From contig JAHYIO010000031.1 in assembly GCA_020543525.1 (NCBI GenBank), forward strand, positions 434,001-498,000: a stretch of 64,000 nt of DNA, written 5' to 3'. Of this stretch, positions 10,528-21,659 are shown piece by piece. The notes under the pieces are model-generated. The model worked only from the letters and a program-made list of their open reading frames with translations, made no database searches and had not been told where the DNA came from. Position 1 is the stretch's first letter. Each line of letters starts with the position of its first letter. The DNA is from Coriolopsis trogii. Taxonomy: Eukaryota > Basidiomycota > Agaricomycetes > Polyporales > Polyporaceae. Made by a program: the position numbers and the translations under genes.

Positions 10528-11009
10528 TTCGCTTCCTTCTCACTTCGCGTCGTTTCGATCGTGTGTAGACTGCCCGAGTTCCTTCACCAGGGAGACTTGG
10601 TAGCGGTGAATGTGAGCGCGCCGAATACGATCACCGCATAAGTGTAGGTCCATGGTCATTTGTGCGGCCTCGGACGTGGTTGCGTCATCGTTGAACTCGT
10701 CCTGGGGCGACTCGCTACCGCCGATATGCTCAACTACGCGGCGAAGGCTATACACTGATCATGAGGTGATGGTCGTATGACTTGTCTCCTTGAGGTCCGC
10801 ACAAGAGCCGCACGTAACTCACGGGCCATCGCACGCATTGCCGGCTCGATGTTTTGTATCACAATTATTGATTTAGATGCTAGATACAGATATGATGAAA
10901 AAGGAGATAAGAGTTGAAACAAGCCCCAGATTATTCGACGAAAACCATTTTCTTAGGCCAAGGAGGTGACGATACGTCGCACGCCAACTTGCGCCCGAGG
11001 CACTCCAGA
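10528..11009. other. Convergent intergenic region
   Basis: This separates the ends of paralogue A (plus) and the coiled-coil gene (minus). No open frame with recognisable features was seen. Confidence 0.5.
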
Positions 11010-12718
11010 CTAGAACCCAAAGAGACTGAGAGGACGACGGAGGGTGTATGGGCCGGTAGGAGACGCTTTCGGTGCGGTATCCCACAAGAGTCGCCGAGGG
11101 AGGACGAGTGGTCTGAGCGCAGGCGAGGACGGACTTGAGGAGGAGATGCGCGTCGGGCTTGCGTCGCGAGAGAGTTCAGGAGTAGACGGTTGACTCGACG
11201 AAGGCGTCGAGGACAGGGACGGCGTCCTCGGAGTCCTCGGAGTCCCAACGATGGAGGAGCGGCTCCTCGTGGGTGTCGCTGCCCAATGTGCGTCGTGCTT
11301 GAGGAAGGCAACGACGCCTTCGAGACCGTGAATGTACGTCTCGAGCTCGCCGATCTTGCGCTCTTGAGACGCGCCCTCCGCACTGCGCTCGGCGAGAGCG
11401 TGCTTGAGGTGCGCCAGCTCTGCTCCTTGTTCGACGTGCGCAGCGTGCAGCTGAGAGATCGTCTCGTCTCGGGCTTCAAGAGCGTCGGAAAGGTTGCGCG
11501 TGAAGTCCTCCGAGGCGTGCTGACGCTGTTCAAGCGTGCGTATGCCTCCCCGGAACTTCTCGCGTTCGTTCTCCACAACGCGGAGAGTTTGGCGAGCCGA
11601 ATCGAGAGCCGTACGAAGCTGGGCGCACTCGGTGGTCGTCGCAGCCTGAGCCTCGCGAGCGGACTCGAGAGCGACGCGGCGCTTCTCGCTTCCGTCAGTG
11701 GTTGCGCGCAGTGTCTCGTGCGTAGCTGCCAGTTCCGCGCGGACGGCCCGCAGCTCAGAGACAGCAGCAGAACGTGCAAGTTGCAGCTTGCCCACTTCAG
11801 CCTGAAGAGAGACTCAGCGAAATAAAACTCTGACGATGTCGCATTTGGGGTATACCTTCAGCGCGGCGTTCTCGACGGTAAGTCGCTCTTCCCGCTTCCT
11901 GTGGCTGTATATAGTGGTGCACTGGTTGTGGATTGCGCTCCTCAGGTGCTTCGCCCCATTCTGGAGGGAGCAGCGAGTGTCAACGCATGGGCAGCAGAAC
12001 TAGTGACCCATTGTCTACCCACCTCATAGTCGGTAATGTCCCGTTTCATGGTTGCTATCACGCTGTCTCCTCTGCTGCACCGCTCACGAAGCGCGGCACA
12101 TTCCTCCTCCAAATCCTTATACTTGACCTCTGCGATCGCCGACTGGGCTTGTGCCTCTGCGAGCGCCTGGTAAGCCGCTTCGTTGTCGCATAAAAGACGA
12201 ACTGTCTCCTCTCGCCAGGCCTCTCTCTCGTGCGCCAAGGCTTCTTTGGCCTTCAGTACCTCGTCGCGAGCAGCGTTGCCGTTCTCCTCCGAGTAGCGCA
12301 GGCACAGACGCATAGTCTTGTTCGCGTGCCCAAAGGCATGGACCTGATCGCGGAGGATGCGATTCTCGTCGACGACAGAGAGGAAGGCTTCAGGGCTAAT
12401 CCGAGGCGACGCCGGAAGTACGAGTTGAGACTCCAGATCATCCGGCGCACGTCGTGAGGTCCTTCCGAGTAGCTTGTGCAAGCGGTGCCAGTGCGAATGA
12501 AGTCCTAGTGGGCGTAAGCGCGTGGTGAGACTGGACAGGAGACCCGAGAGGGTAGTGGCGAGGATCCGAGCGACTGTGTTGACCGTGATCAGAAAGAGAC
12601 GTGCGACGGAGAAGAGAGTAAGCGCGAGAGAGGAGAGGACGGAGGGTACAAGATGCATGTTGAGAGTGCACGAGAGACAGCCGAGGACGATGAGGCAGAG
12701 GATGAGGTATGCAACCAT
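11010..12718 (-). CDS. Membrane-anchored coiled-coil protein
   Basis: Exons 12718-12023, 11921-11856 and 11801-11010 (phase 0 throughout) give 517 aa. The chosen ATG (ccATGG, after a pyrimidine-rich leader) starts a hydrophobic segment MVAYLILCLIVLGCLSC, followed by a second hydrophobic stretch at about 30-70. Residues about 110-400 are Glu/Ala/Arg/Lys/Leu-rich with coiled-coil spacing. The C-terminal 110 residues are Ser/Thr/Pro-rich (TPRTPRTPSLSS). An in-frame ATG at 12925 would add 69 residues. The first acceptor (11922) was chosen because it keeps the frame; in the relic at 25157-25930 the matching acceptor looks different, so exon 2 is the least certain. It faces paralogue A, and the pair was duplicated together. 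Function unknown; a structural or tethering role is only a guess. Confidence 0.75.
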
Positions 12719-13416
12719 GGTGGTATACGGCGTTGCAGGCAGGGAAGGACCAGACCAAGAGGAGGCAAGTAGAGAGTACGAGCGTGAGCGAGCAGTCCGC
12801 GAAGGATCCCTGATATATCTTGGGATGAGTCGGTCATCCTCATACGCCAGCCGCTTCCCGCGACCAAAATTCTGAGGCTGGCCCCGAGAGCACAGATTGG
12901 TGGCTGACTTAAGAAGGCAGTTCATGTAGATACGCTAATTCAAAAAAGGACTCACAATGCATATAGCCTGCCCGTCACTGCTCATTGTGCGCAAGAGTCT
13001 CTACGCACACATCCCCATGCTTCGTAAGTTCATGCATGAATCCCAGTTGGCGTTCTCCGGCGCGCCCGGATGCATGCTTCCGTTGTATAGCGCGAGTCAC
13101 AGAGCCTCAGAAAGGCATACGTGGTTGAAAGAGATGGATGGAGTCATTGACGGCAGGAAGAGGCTGGTAGAAAGCAAAGTGGCAAGAGGCCGCAAGACGC
13201 TCGTCGAGTTCGGATATATGTACCGCGTGGGCTGTCCCATCCGGCCCGGGCCTGACGACGAGTCCGTTACAAGCAGACTGGCATTGCATACCGACTACAC
13301 TTCAAGTTTCAAGCCTCTGGTAGGCTGACTTGTGATGAGGAGAGGCTCGAAGGCATCCCAATAACGTACCAGTGATGTCATACTTATCGTATGTAGAGTA
13401 CTATCGTGTGCGTGAG
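12719..13416. other. Intergenic, partly duplicated
   Basis: Bases 12948-13030 (gactcacaatgcatat..., ...acacatccccatgcttcg) match 25951-26030 upstream of paralogue C, marking another shared block. No gene could be supported. Confidence 0.5.
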
Positions 13417-14510
13417 TTAGGTCGCGGCACCCAGGCTGTCGGCCTTACGCGCTTCGATGGCTTGCAGGAAGAGGTCGGCGCGGCGGCGGAGCAGCTCGGG
13501 GATCGACTCGATGTATGCCGATTTGAAGACCATGTATAGTGGGTCATATGCCACTGGGCGAGGATAGTAGGGGTCATTGACGAAGAACTTGGTGTCGACG
13601 AGCGCGGAAACGTCGCGATTCCAACGTACGCATCTACGCTCGGAATCAAAGACGGACCTCAGCAAGACCTCGGAGGTGTTACAGTAGCCATCGCCATACC
13701 TGATTGAAGTCGATCACGTACAGACGCACCGTGTGTGCGTCCGGCGAGCCTCCCATGACGAACTCGATATTGCGAGCGTCGTATCCTGCATGCCAATGAA
13801 TCAGGGCAAGCATCTCGCCCATCCCCCGAACCACATCTTCCTTTGGATCCAGGCTGTCCGGGAGCGCGGATCCAAGAAATCATAGCGCGCGATGTCTAGG
13901 GGGAAGTTGACGGGGTTGACGAACGATGCCGATGCGCGCAGCCTCTCCTTGCCAAAGTACAGACAGCATATTGAAGGGGAGCGCACGTCCTTTGCCTTTC
14001 AAGTTGCCGGGTAGAAGTGCGCTCGAACCATGTCGCCGATAGCCGTCGGGAGGGGAGCGACGCGGTCCATGACATAACACGCAGTCGGCGGGGATGGGAG
14101 CCTACTAGCAAAGAAGGCTGGTCCGAAGGAGCAACGCGGCCGGCGCGCTGGGCGCGAGCTGCTACCAGTGGGGTACGTATGACACTGGACGTCCTGGTTG
14201 TCCGTATTCCAGAACGCGTGGGCGCGAGGCAAGGCGAAGACGTCGACGCAGTCGTTCAAATTGTTTCGCAAGGAGTAGATGTGGTGGAGGCTCTTGGATT
14301 CTGTCTCGATCTCGCTGCAGCTGGCGTTCTCCCACACGTGGACGACTTTGACGACGAGGGGGCGACCGGGAACGCGTATGCCGCTGCGAAGCTGCCAGCT
14401 CCGATACGCATAGACATAGTAGGTGCTCTGTTTTGGCAGGACTCGGAGAAGACATGCTGGGTCGCGACTCGGACTCGACGCCTCCGAGTCAATACAGGCG
14501 AGATATAGTC
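13417..14510 (-). pseudogene. DUF3669-family gene, frameshifted relic
   Basis: Pieces of one protein appear in order but in different frames: IGAGSFAAAYAFPGRP (about 14435-14390), VVKVVHVWENASCSEIETES, YVMDRVAPLP (about 14060), GNLKGKGRALPF (about 14010), LYFGKERLRAS..FVNPVNFPLDIARYDFLD (about 13960-13870), MGEMLALIHWHAGYDARNIEF (about 13830-13770), LYVIDFNQ, then VSALVDTKFFVNDPYYPRP (about 13600). The order and the NPVNFPLD, DFNQ and NDPYYPRP motifs match, from memory, the fungal DUF3669 family. At least three indels separate frames that splicing does not explain, so the copy is dead. Identity by motif memory, not by search. Confidence 0.7.
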
Positions 14511-15282
14511 ATAATTGCAAATATCCCGTTTAGCTTGCGCTGAATAGACAGGTAATCGAGGGTTCTCTTGAGAGCTTGGCCAGGGAACGATGGAATGAAG
14601 TCGCAGAGCGCTGAGATTGTGGTTAGCAAGCGCTTGACGGTGGGAAACAAGCGCGCCAAGTAGGCGCCATTTTGGCTGCCAGTCCTTGGATTTTCTTGCC
14701 TATCTTCTTCTCTCCTTTGACACACTTGTGCGCTGGTCACCGGTCAATCTGTTCTCTCTGGTAGACTGTGCGTACTACGCTTGGCCTCAACAGCTCCAGG
14801 TCTTTCTCGACTCATTCCTCTCCGGCTCCGTTCTCGACATGCGATGATTGCTATTTACTCGAGCTTCCTGCCGGCAAGGTGAACCAGATGTATGCATGAG
14901 TACCAAAGACGTGTATCAGTGACTCTGCTGTCAACACCTAGCACGGATACTGCAGTCTTCAAGTCTTGCACTTGTTTCTATCCGGCGTGCTTTCCGCCAT
15001 GTCATATCAAATGAGAACGTGGCGCATTGATTTGAACAAGAGAGCATCGCGGGCTACCTGGTGGAGGCCGACCCGCTAGGCCAATTGACATGGTCATGCA
15101 CGAGTGGGTAAGCCAGCTTCTGCCTGGACTACGCTGTTATGCCAAGAGGCTTACATCCAATAGTAGGCACACAGGACACCGCTGCCGAGCAATCAATTGG
15201 CTGGCAATGTGAAGTGTTGACACGATCGCGCCCGCGCGGGGTTTTGTTCGGTTTGCACCCTGCCCGCCGCCCTTTCGCTCAT
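14511..15282. other. Intergenic region upstream of paralogue B
   Basis: No gene seen. From about 14850 it shows scattered similarity to the upstream regions of A and C (for example aaagacgtgt near 14907). Strong identity resumes near 15110. Confidence 0.5.
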
Positions 15283-15330
15283 CACATATATGTTCGACTC
15301 TGCACTCCAATCTCTTCACATACTCTCTCT
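15283..15330 (+). promoter_or_regulatory. Core promoter of paralogue B
   Basis: cacatatatgttcgactctg followed by a pyrimidine-rich tract, about 140 bp before the ATG, identical in layout to paralogues A and C. Confidence 0.45.
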
Positions 15331-15423
15331 CCTCTCGCGCCCACCCACGGCCTCCAGCTCCAGCGACTTCGACGCAGCTTCACCCAACATCGACCAACCT
15401 CCGCACATCGACCTCGTCACACG

Positions 15424-18178
15424 ATGGGAACGACAGTCTTCTCACCAGGCTTACTCCCCGTCATACATGGCAACACACCCGGCAACTCATCATATGGCAT
15501 CGACGTTCAACTCGGCACCGGCGGCCCTCTTGTCCTCGACCCCAGCACGGCACTCATCGTCCTCGCCCTCTTTGGCGCACTCGGCCTCCTCGTCCTCGTC
15601 CTCTCTTGCACCGTCCTCGTCCTTTCCCTCACGGTCGCTGCTCAGAGCACCAACAAGGACCTCAGCACACGGACTTTCGCCAACGCCGTCACCGCCTTGT
15701 TCCGCTGCACTAGTTGGATCATCTTCGCCGTCTACGCCGTCTGCCGCCATGTCTACCGCCTCGCCCGAGTCGTCTACCGAGCCAGCCCTCTCAAGCACGC
15801 CGTTGCCATCGTTCAAGATGTCTACTTTGCCGCACTCGCCGTCCTCAACATCGTATGGCACGCAGGCGAAGCGTTCATCTTTGCCCTCTATCTCACCGGT
15901 TTGGTCATCCTCAAGCTCGCGCTCGTAATCATGCGTTTCGCCCAAGCTGCACACGCCCTATTCGCGCCTCTCCTCAGTCTCTTATCTACCGCCTACTCGA
16001 TCTCCTCGACGGCCCTGCAGTACATGACCCTCTATACCTCCCCAATGTGTCTCTGCGTCTACGCATACGGCTGGCATGCCGTCCGTGTATCTGGCAAAGT
16101 CGTCTCCATGGCAGTTTCCGTCATTGGCGGACTCCTGTCTTATCTTCCGGCCCTCCTCACTCTCGTCTGCCTCACCCTCACGACGGTCTCCTACATCCTC
16201 CTCGCCCTACTCGTCAAGTTTGCACTCTTGATTGCTGCAGAACAGCCGGCTCCTTCCATTCAAGCGGACAAGGGGGTATCTACCATGGTCATCTTCAAGG
16301 TTCACCATACGCCTCAGGTCAACAACGATGTCACTGCTGTGTCAATCCGCCCGAAGCTCCATATTGTCAAGTTCCACCCGTTGGTTAGATCATACCGTCA
16401 GGAAGAGTCCATCATGTCGGAATCGTATCAGGTTGACAGTACGTGCTTCCCATGACAACGGCGCTCAGAACATTATCCCTGATGTCAGATCTTGCAGACG
16501 TCTCCGATAGCCTTGCTATCGTTGTGTGTAGTGCCTGGATTCTCACTCTTCTCGGAAATCTCCCACTCCAGCTCGAACAGTCTCGAGCGGAGAACACAGC
16601 TTCTGGGACCGGACGACAGCTTTGCATCCGTCGGGACAACGTCCTTGCCTTCAACGGCGTGAACGTGATGGATACGACCGCATACATCGAGGAGGTGAAC
16701 GACGACTACGTAGTTGCCACAGATGGCGCGCCGGAGATTCAGAGTCCCAGGGATACAGTACCTGAGGTATCCGTCGAGTACGCCATGGTATCCTATGGAC
16801 CATCACCACGTGAGTATATGTGTCCTCCCTAGGTTTCAAATACTCACAACGCATCTGCCCTTCAGCTCCGCTCGTTCAGACACCAACATCCCCCGCATTC
16901 TTCCGCGGACTGCCTTGGACGACTCGGGCCCAGGTCTTGCTCGCCTGCCGATTCGTCGCGTACGGACTCACCAAGTCTCTCTGCACCGTTCCAGAACAAT
17001 TCAACGTCACCGCTCGCGCCCATCGTCATCTCGCAGTGCATCTCCACCGCTCGCTAGATGCATACTGCTCAGTTAGCAGGACCTGGGCGACCCGCGCTGT
17101 TTCAGCTCCTCGGCGTCTGACTGCCTCAGACGATGATGGGTCACAACTTGTTTCACCTGAGGACGAGGACCCTGACAAGACTCTCTGCGAGCTCGTCGAT
17201 CCTGCTATCGTGTTGGAGGAGCCTGAGAAGACCGACGGGCAAGCTTCCGACATCGTCGATATCCCGTCCCAGACGCTTGTTTCCAACCGTTCCCTCGACG
17301 AGAAGGTGGAGCAGCGAATCGCCACCATCACGCTCGCAGACAAGGTCGCGCGTAACTTCAAGCTGGACTCGCTGTGGGATGACTACGCCAAGTCCGGGAG
17401 TGCGTCCATGGCGCTCTTGTCCAAGGCCATTGTGCAAGGTCTCGTCGCAGCAGCGGAGTCCAGTACTTCTCCGGCGGAGCCGAAGGAAAGGGTCATGGAC
17501 AGGTGCAAGTCTCAAGACGCCCCGAGCAGCTGTGGAACCCCTCAGACGGCTCTCAAGGCAACGGCCTCTACGTTTGTTCCAGTAGCGCTTCAGGCAGCGG
17601 CTGCGACAGAGTCGATTAGCAAGTCAATCCCCGAGTCGGCTCCGAGTCTCAAGGCGACGGCGGTGCCCTTCGTCCCGTCAATGTCTCGACAACCTTCCAG
17701 TGAGGCAGCCGAGCTGCGTTCTCCCCACGAGTCACTAGGCACGGAGTCCGTCGAGTCCGAGTCTCCCCTCAGAGCGTCTGCCGCCGCCTTTGTCCCATCC
17801 GCAGCCAAGGTCACGTCGACGGGTCCTCTTCCCGACTCAGTGTCGCCCACTGGCAACAGCGATAAGCCCGTGTCCATGTCAACTCCGGGTCTCATGCCGA
17901 CGGCCGCACCGTTTGTCCCGATACTGAAGTCAGCGGGTGCGCTTCCATCCAGCCCCCATCTGAATGCGGCTGCACCTCAGTTCGTCCCTCTCGGTGTGCG
18001 GTGCAATCTGCCCGATCTCGAGGACGGGACATCATCTGCGACGGCAACGATGGCGCAAGCGCAGACGAAGTCCAGTTGGAAGGGTCGTATTCCACACTCG
18101 GTGCGACGGGCGAGGAAGCGGGCAAAGGAGGCATTGGCATTGGCTGAGACGGCGGCGGAGGAGGCGGCGCAACAGTGA
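15424..18178 (+). CDS. Polytopic membrane protein with five PAM2-like motifs, paralogue B
   Basis: Exons 15424-16438, 16498-16809 and 16866-18178 (introns 59 and 56 bp, phase 1) give 879 aa with the same architecture as A: N-terminal hydrophobic segments, the conserved SLDEKVEQRIATITLADKV block, then the Ser-rich tail. The PAM2-like motifs read LKATASTFVP, LKATAVPFVP, LRASAAAFVP, LMPTAAPFVP and LNAAAPQFVP. Leu, the middle Ala, Phe, Val and Pro are kept in all five although the sequence between motifs differs from A. The C-terminus is KGRIPHSVRRARKRAKEA then AETAAEEAAQQ. No stop or frameshift, so this copy looks functional. Confidence 0.85.
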
Positions 18179-18301
18179 ACTTCACATACTCCACCTATAC
18201 TGTACTGACACCATTGACTGTCACTGATACCTTCTTCAGAATGCATCGAGTCTCACAATACTAGCTCCTGTATCATCTACATCTTTGTAAATCCGTAATT
18301 T

Positions 18302-18317
18302 CCTGTACACTATAATA
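18302..18317 (+). terminator. Conserved 3'-flank element of paralogue B
   Basis: The 16-mer cctgtacactataata lies 124 bp after the stop, as after A and C. Confidence 0.35.
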
Positions 18318-18340
18318 TCCCTCTTCCTCCTCGCTTCCCA

Positions 18341-18816
18341 TCGTATGGATTGCGCGCAGACTCGGGGTAAGTACGAGTGAGGACGCCGAAACTGAGAGTC
18401 TTCACCTCAATTCGTTGAAACCGGAAGCGGTCGCGTGGACGTTGACTTCGTTCACGAGCGGGAATATAGTATGCGACGCCTAAGTATAAAGAACGACCGG
18501 CAGTGATGCTGTGACGCGAGTAAGCCCATGATTCATTGCACCAGCAAACGTCGAATTCAAAGCGCTAATAAGTCGGACCCTCGCATTATCCTCACGATAG
18601 CTTGGCCAGCACGGATCTGCATATCTAAGTTCGGACCCTTGCTTCCGGAGCTTATGTGATTGGCGGCCTCAGTATAAGAGTGCAGATCAGGCGAACACGT
18701 ATGGCATGCATGACATTTCAACTAACCACCGCTATCTTACAAAACACAATACATCGGACCCTCCAGCACCTCAAGTGAAAGTGTACTACCGTGTATACTA
18801 CGAGCTTGTCGCCCGC
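18341..18816. other. Intergenic
   Basis: Nothing recognisable. It separates the ends of paralogue B (plus) and the hydrophobin (minus). Confidence 0.5.
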
Positions 18817-19250
18817 TTAGAGGGAGACGGGAACGCACCCGACGGCAACGAGTCCGCCCTGTGTTCGACGTAAGCATGTGTAGGAGCATATGGCGCGAGG
18901 GAAGAGACTCACGTGGCTGTTGTCCGTGCAGGTGACGGTAGTGGCAGAGCAGCCGCCGTTTCCGACGTTGATGATGTTGATCGGGGAGCAGCCCACACCG
19001 AGGAGAACGTCCAAGTCGTCGAGGGAGATACCAAGGAGGGCGAGGAGAGCAGTGGCATCGGGGTCCGAGGCCTATCAGTATGGTCAGCGGCGGCTCACGT
19101 CTGTCAGACGAAGTGGAATGAGGTTACCTCCTCGGTGCTGGTGCAGCAGAGGGTCTGCGCGGGTTCGCCTCCACGAGCAACGAGGGGAGTGGCGGCCGCG
19201 AGAATGGGAGCGGAGACGATGGCGAGAGCTGCGATGCGAGAGAACACCAT
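18817..19250 (-). CDS. Class I-like hydrophobin with six cysteines
   Basis: Exons 19250-19128, 19071-18913 and 18858-18817 (two introns of 56 and 54 bp, phase 0) give 107 aa. Residues 1-20 form a signal peptide (MVFSRIAALAIVSAPILAAA). The mature part has LCC, then LLGVGCSPINII, GNGGCSATTVTC, NNSH-like TDNSH, and the C-terminal LVAVGCVPVSL: the spacing and wording of class I hydrophobins, secreted amphipathic proteins that coat hyphae. Classical members have eight cysteines; here the one before the first CC and the first of the second CC (VTC in place of VCC) are absent. These are C1 and C6, which normally pair. Gene layout with three exons is typical of the family. Confidence 0.9.
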
Positions 19251-19342
19251 GTTGCTTGATGGGCTGGAGATGTTGAAGAGCTGAGTGATGATAGGCGGAC
19301 TGGGAGTGTTCGACCTGTAGAATCACCGTCTTTCTCGCTCTC

Positions 19343-19350
19343 CTTTATAG
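19343..19350 (-). promoter_or_regulatory. TATA box of the hydrophobin
   Basis: CTATAAAG on the minus strand lies about 93 bp before the ATG, a usual distance for a strongly expressed fungal gene with a short leader. Confidence 0.6.
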
Positions 19351-20431
19351 GATTCCTGGGGTCGTAGGTAGCGCTGTCGCCGGACCGCATTATAGTGAGC
19401 TTGCAGACCGTAGGGCCTGTAGTTCCGCACCTTCGGACACAAAAGTCCTCAAGCTCGCATGAATGATTACCGGCTACACACGTCATGCATGCAGCATGAT
19501 GCAACCCACATCGTCCAAAAGACGGTGTGCGAGCCGCGTCCAGCCGCTCATTCCACGCAGTGTATTGCATAGGGCAAACTCGGATACGTAAGGACATTAC
19601 CAATACCGGCAGAAGGGAGACATTCGACTCACTATGTCCTCGCGCCGCCAATGTGTCGGGCAATGTTACCATCCCCAGACATGCGAACTGTCGTGTCATG
19701 ACAGTTACTCCGCTCACCCGTGTTCTACCTAAGGGGACGCTCTCACGACATATGCTCCGGGGCGAGAAGATGTCAGATGCTCCTCCGCTATCAGAAAGAG
19801 ACTTCACGTTCGTGCTGTTGATTCGGCCCCGGACTGTGTGATACTGCACAATTATGCTCCCGCCTGGCAGATTCAGAAGCAGCAGTCTGTGCCAAGCATG
19901 AATGAGCGGTGAAACCGCACCATCTCCGTACGAAAGGAATCAGTCATTGAAACGAGAGCAAGACTGGTGCGTCTTCTACGCCCTCCTGTCTTCGCATGCT
20001 AGAGCTAAGTGAGAGACGGGCAGACATGGCTACATACGACGATTCGAAGCTTCTCGGCCTCGCGATTCCATGAAACCCCCGCGCAAACGGTGGCAGGCTC
20101 CCTTGGCTGGACCGTCTCAGATCGCCAACAAAATCTGAGACGCGCCACTATACCTATAGACGGCATGCGTGTCCGCCCAAAGCCCGTGCCCAACGCCCAC
20201 TGCGCTCTGCACAAGCAGTGACCTCATAAGACGTTGAATGGAGTGAAGGAACGCACTGGGCGCTGAGTTCAAATTCCCATTGCATGGCAGTAGCGCTGTG
20301 GACGCGGATCGCCTACATACGGCCATAGCTAGTCGTCAGCCGGTCTGTGACGTCTTGGGTACATCGCACATCGCACCATACTGTCCCCATGTTCAGATAG
20401 CCTCGAGCTCTGAGACAATAATCAGCGAGTC
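19351..20431. other. No convincing gene
   Basis: A 241-residue minus frame (19849-19124) overlaps the hydrophobin in another frame and has no coherent features. The rest has only short frames. Confidence 0.5.
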
Positions 20432-20824
20432 TCAATCCCGACTGCGGTGAGCCACATGGACGATAGTCCCGATAACACTGCGCTCAGAGAGGATTCGAAG
20501 GAGAGGTTCGAAGAGGGCTTGTGAGAAGAGGGCCCGCCTCTCCGTTCCCGCGAGATCTTCCACATGACGCTCACCGGATGATCTACGTGCGGAGCACAGC
20601 GAAATGACAGAGAGTGGCACGAGGGACCCCCTGGACTGACAGCAGTGGCGATTGAAGGGTTCATGCGGTGCAGGGGCTGTGGTAGCAGAACCTTTGGACG
20701 AGATTGACGCGGACTGCAGCCAGCTGACGCCGACAGACGCGGACGTGACGCGAGGAGGAGAGGATGCGTGTGCGTGACGCACCGGTCGCGGCCTGTCGCA
20801 TACTCGCCTTCTCCGCGACTCCAT
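20432..20824 (-). CDS. Hypothetical ORF, 130 aa
   Basis: An open minus frame from ATG (20824). The last 45 residues (EDLAGTERRALFSQALFEPL..SVIGTIVHVAHRSR) look helical and protein-like; the first 80 are Ser/Pro/Arg-rich. A possible GTGAGC donor lies within, so it may be part of a spliced or decayed gene with the fragments at 20890-21650. No family recognised. Confidence 0.3.
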   Translation of the reverse strand: MESRRRRVCDRPRPVRHAHASSPPRVTSASVGVSWLQSASISSKGSATTAPAPHEPFNRHCCQSRGSLVPLSVISLCSARRSSGERHVEDLAGTERRALFSQALFEPLLRILSERSVIGTIVHVAHRSRD

Positions 20825-20889
20825 TTGTAGGGGGCGATACGGCGGTACCTACCTTCTACTGTGTTCCAGTCTTGTGTTCATTCTTCTGG

Positions 20890-21650
20890 CATTGAACTGC
20901 GATGAGCCCCGATAAGTCGGCGGCGATGCGGTCGGGAGTGATTCCTGCGTCCACAAAGAGTAGCAGGCTGCCAAACTCCAGGACGCAACGCACGCTGTCA
21001 AAGCTACTCACCTGAAAATAGTGCTAATTCGAGGACCTCCTTCAGCATCTGGGCCTCGTCTCGAACATTGCGCATAGTGAAACGGGGATTGGACAAAGGC
21101 TTGCCGCCTGAGGGCTAGCTTGGAAGACTCTCTGTGACATGATAAGTACGTCTCCTAGTATCGGAGACTTGAGAGCACCGTTGTTCTCACAGGGTTGTAC
21201 GGTAGATGAGTTTGATATGTAGTCTGCAGAATGCGCTTCGCCTCACGAAGCTGCAAATTCAGCTTGCCGCATATCGGCAGGCTTGCGCTCGACATCGCGT
21301 CTCTCGGGATCGAAATTATCACATTATCGAGGAATCTGAGAAGAAAATCAGTGGAGGATGTTCCAGGAAGGCTCGCCGTCACACACGGCGGCTTACAACG
21401 CCTTCTGCAACTCCTCAGCTTCTGCCACCGGAACGGCCCGTAAGTTTTGCATAACAGCCTTCTTCACTTCAAGCGCATGCTTCGCCTCGCGATATCACAC
21501 ACATTGAATTGCACGTGTCGCAGCGTCGGGACACTGCGTCCTTGTTGGCTACCAGCGCGTCCTTGTACGAGCTCCTCGTGTTTCTTCGCGAAGGGCAAGA
21601 GTAACACTCATATTGCATCTGTTTTTCATCCTTGAATTCAAGAGACTCCA
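20890..21650 (-). pseudogene. Fragments of a decayed helical-protein gene
   Basis: Minus-strand pieces look coding but do not join: REAKHALEVKKAVMQNLRAV followed by VAEAEELQKAL and a stop (about 21490-21390), KLNLQLREAKRILQTTYQ (about 21270-21210), and RNVRDEAQMLKEVLELALFS joined over a plausible 67-bp GTGAGT..CAG intron to GITPDRIAADLSGLIAVQC (about 21080-20900). The composition is coiled-coil-like. Stops between pieces suggest a relic; family unknown. Confidence 0.35.
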
Positions 21651-21659
21651 TGCGATGAC

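Larger units (their letters stand above)
6700..10560 (+). repeat. Segmental duplication unit A
   Basis: This block contains paralogue A and shares long similar stretches with units B and C. With C the similarity starts in the upstream region: the stretch with gcgcggcccgac and ctcttgtccgacgcactcaccctcc (about 6920-6992 and 26240-26303) and tgagtgacaaagacgtgtgttgc (7082 and 26391) occur in both. It continues through the gene to a shared 3' element. Unit B shares the gene and a shorter upstream part. Confidence 0.8.
14850..18340 (+). repeat. Segmental duplication unit B
   Basis: This block contains paralogue B with its promoter and the shared 3' element. Its upstream homology is shorter and more diverged than that between A and C. 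No coiled-coil relic follows it directly. Confidence 0.75.
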
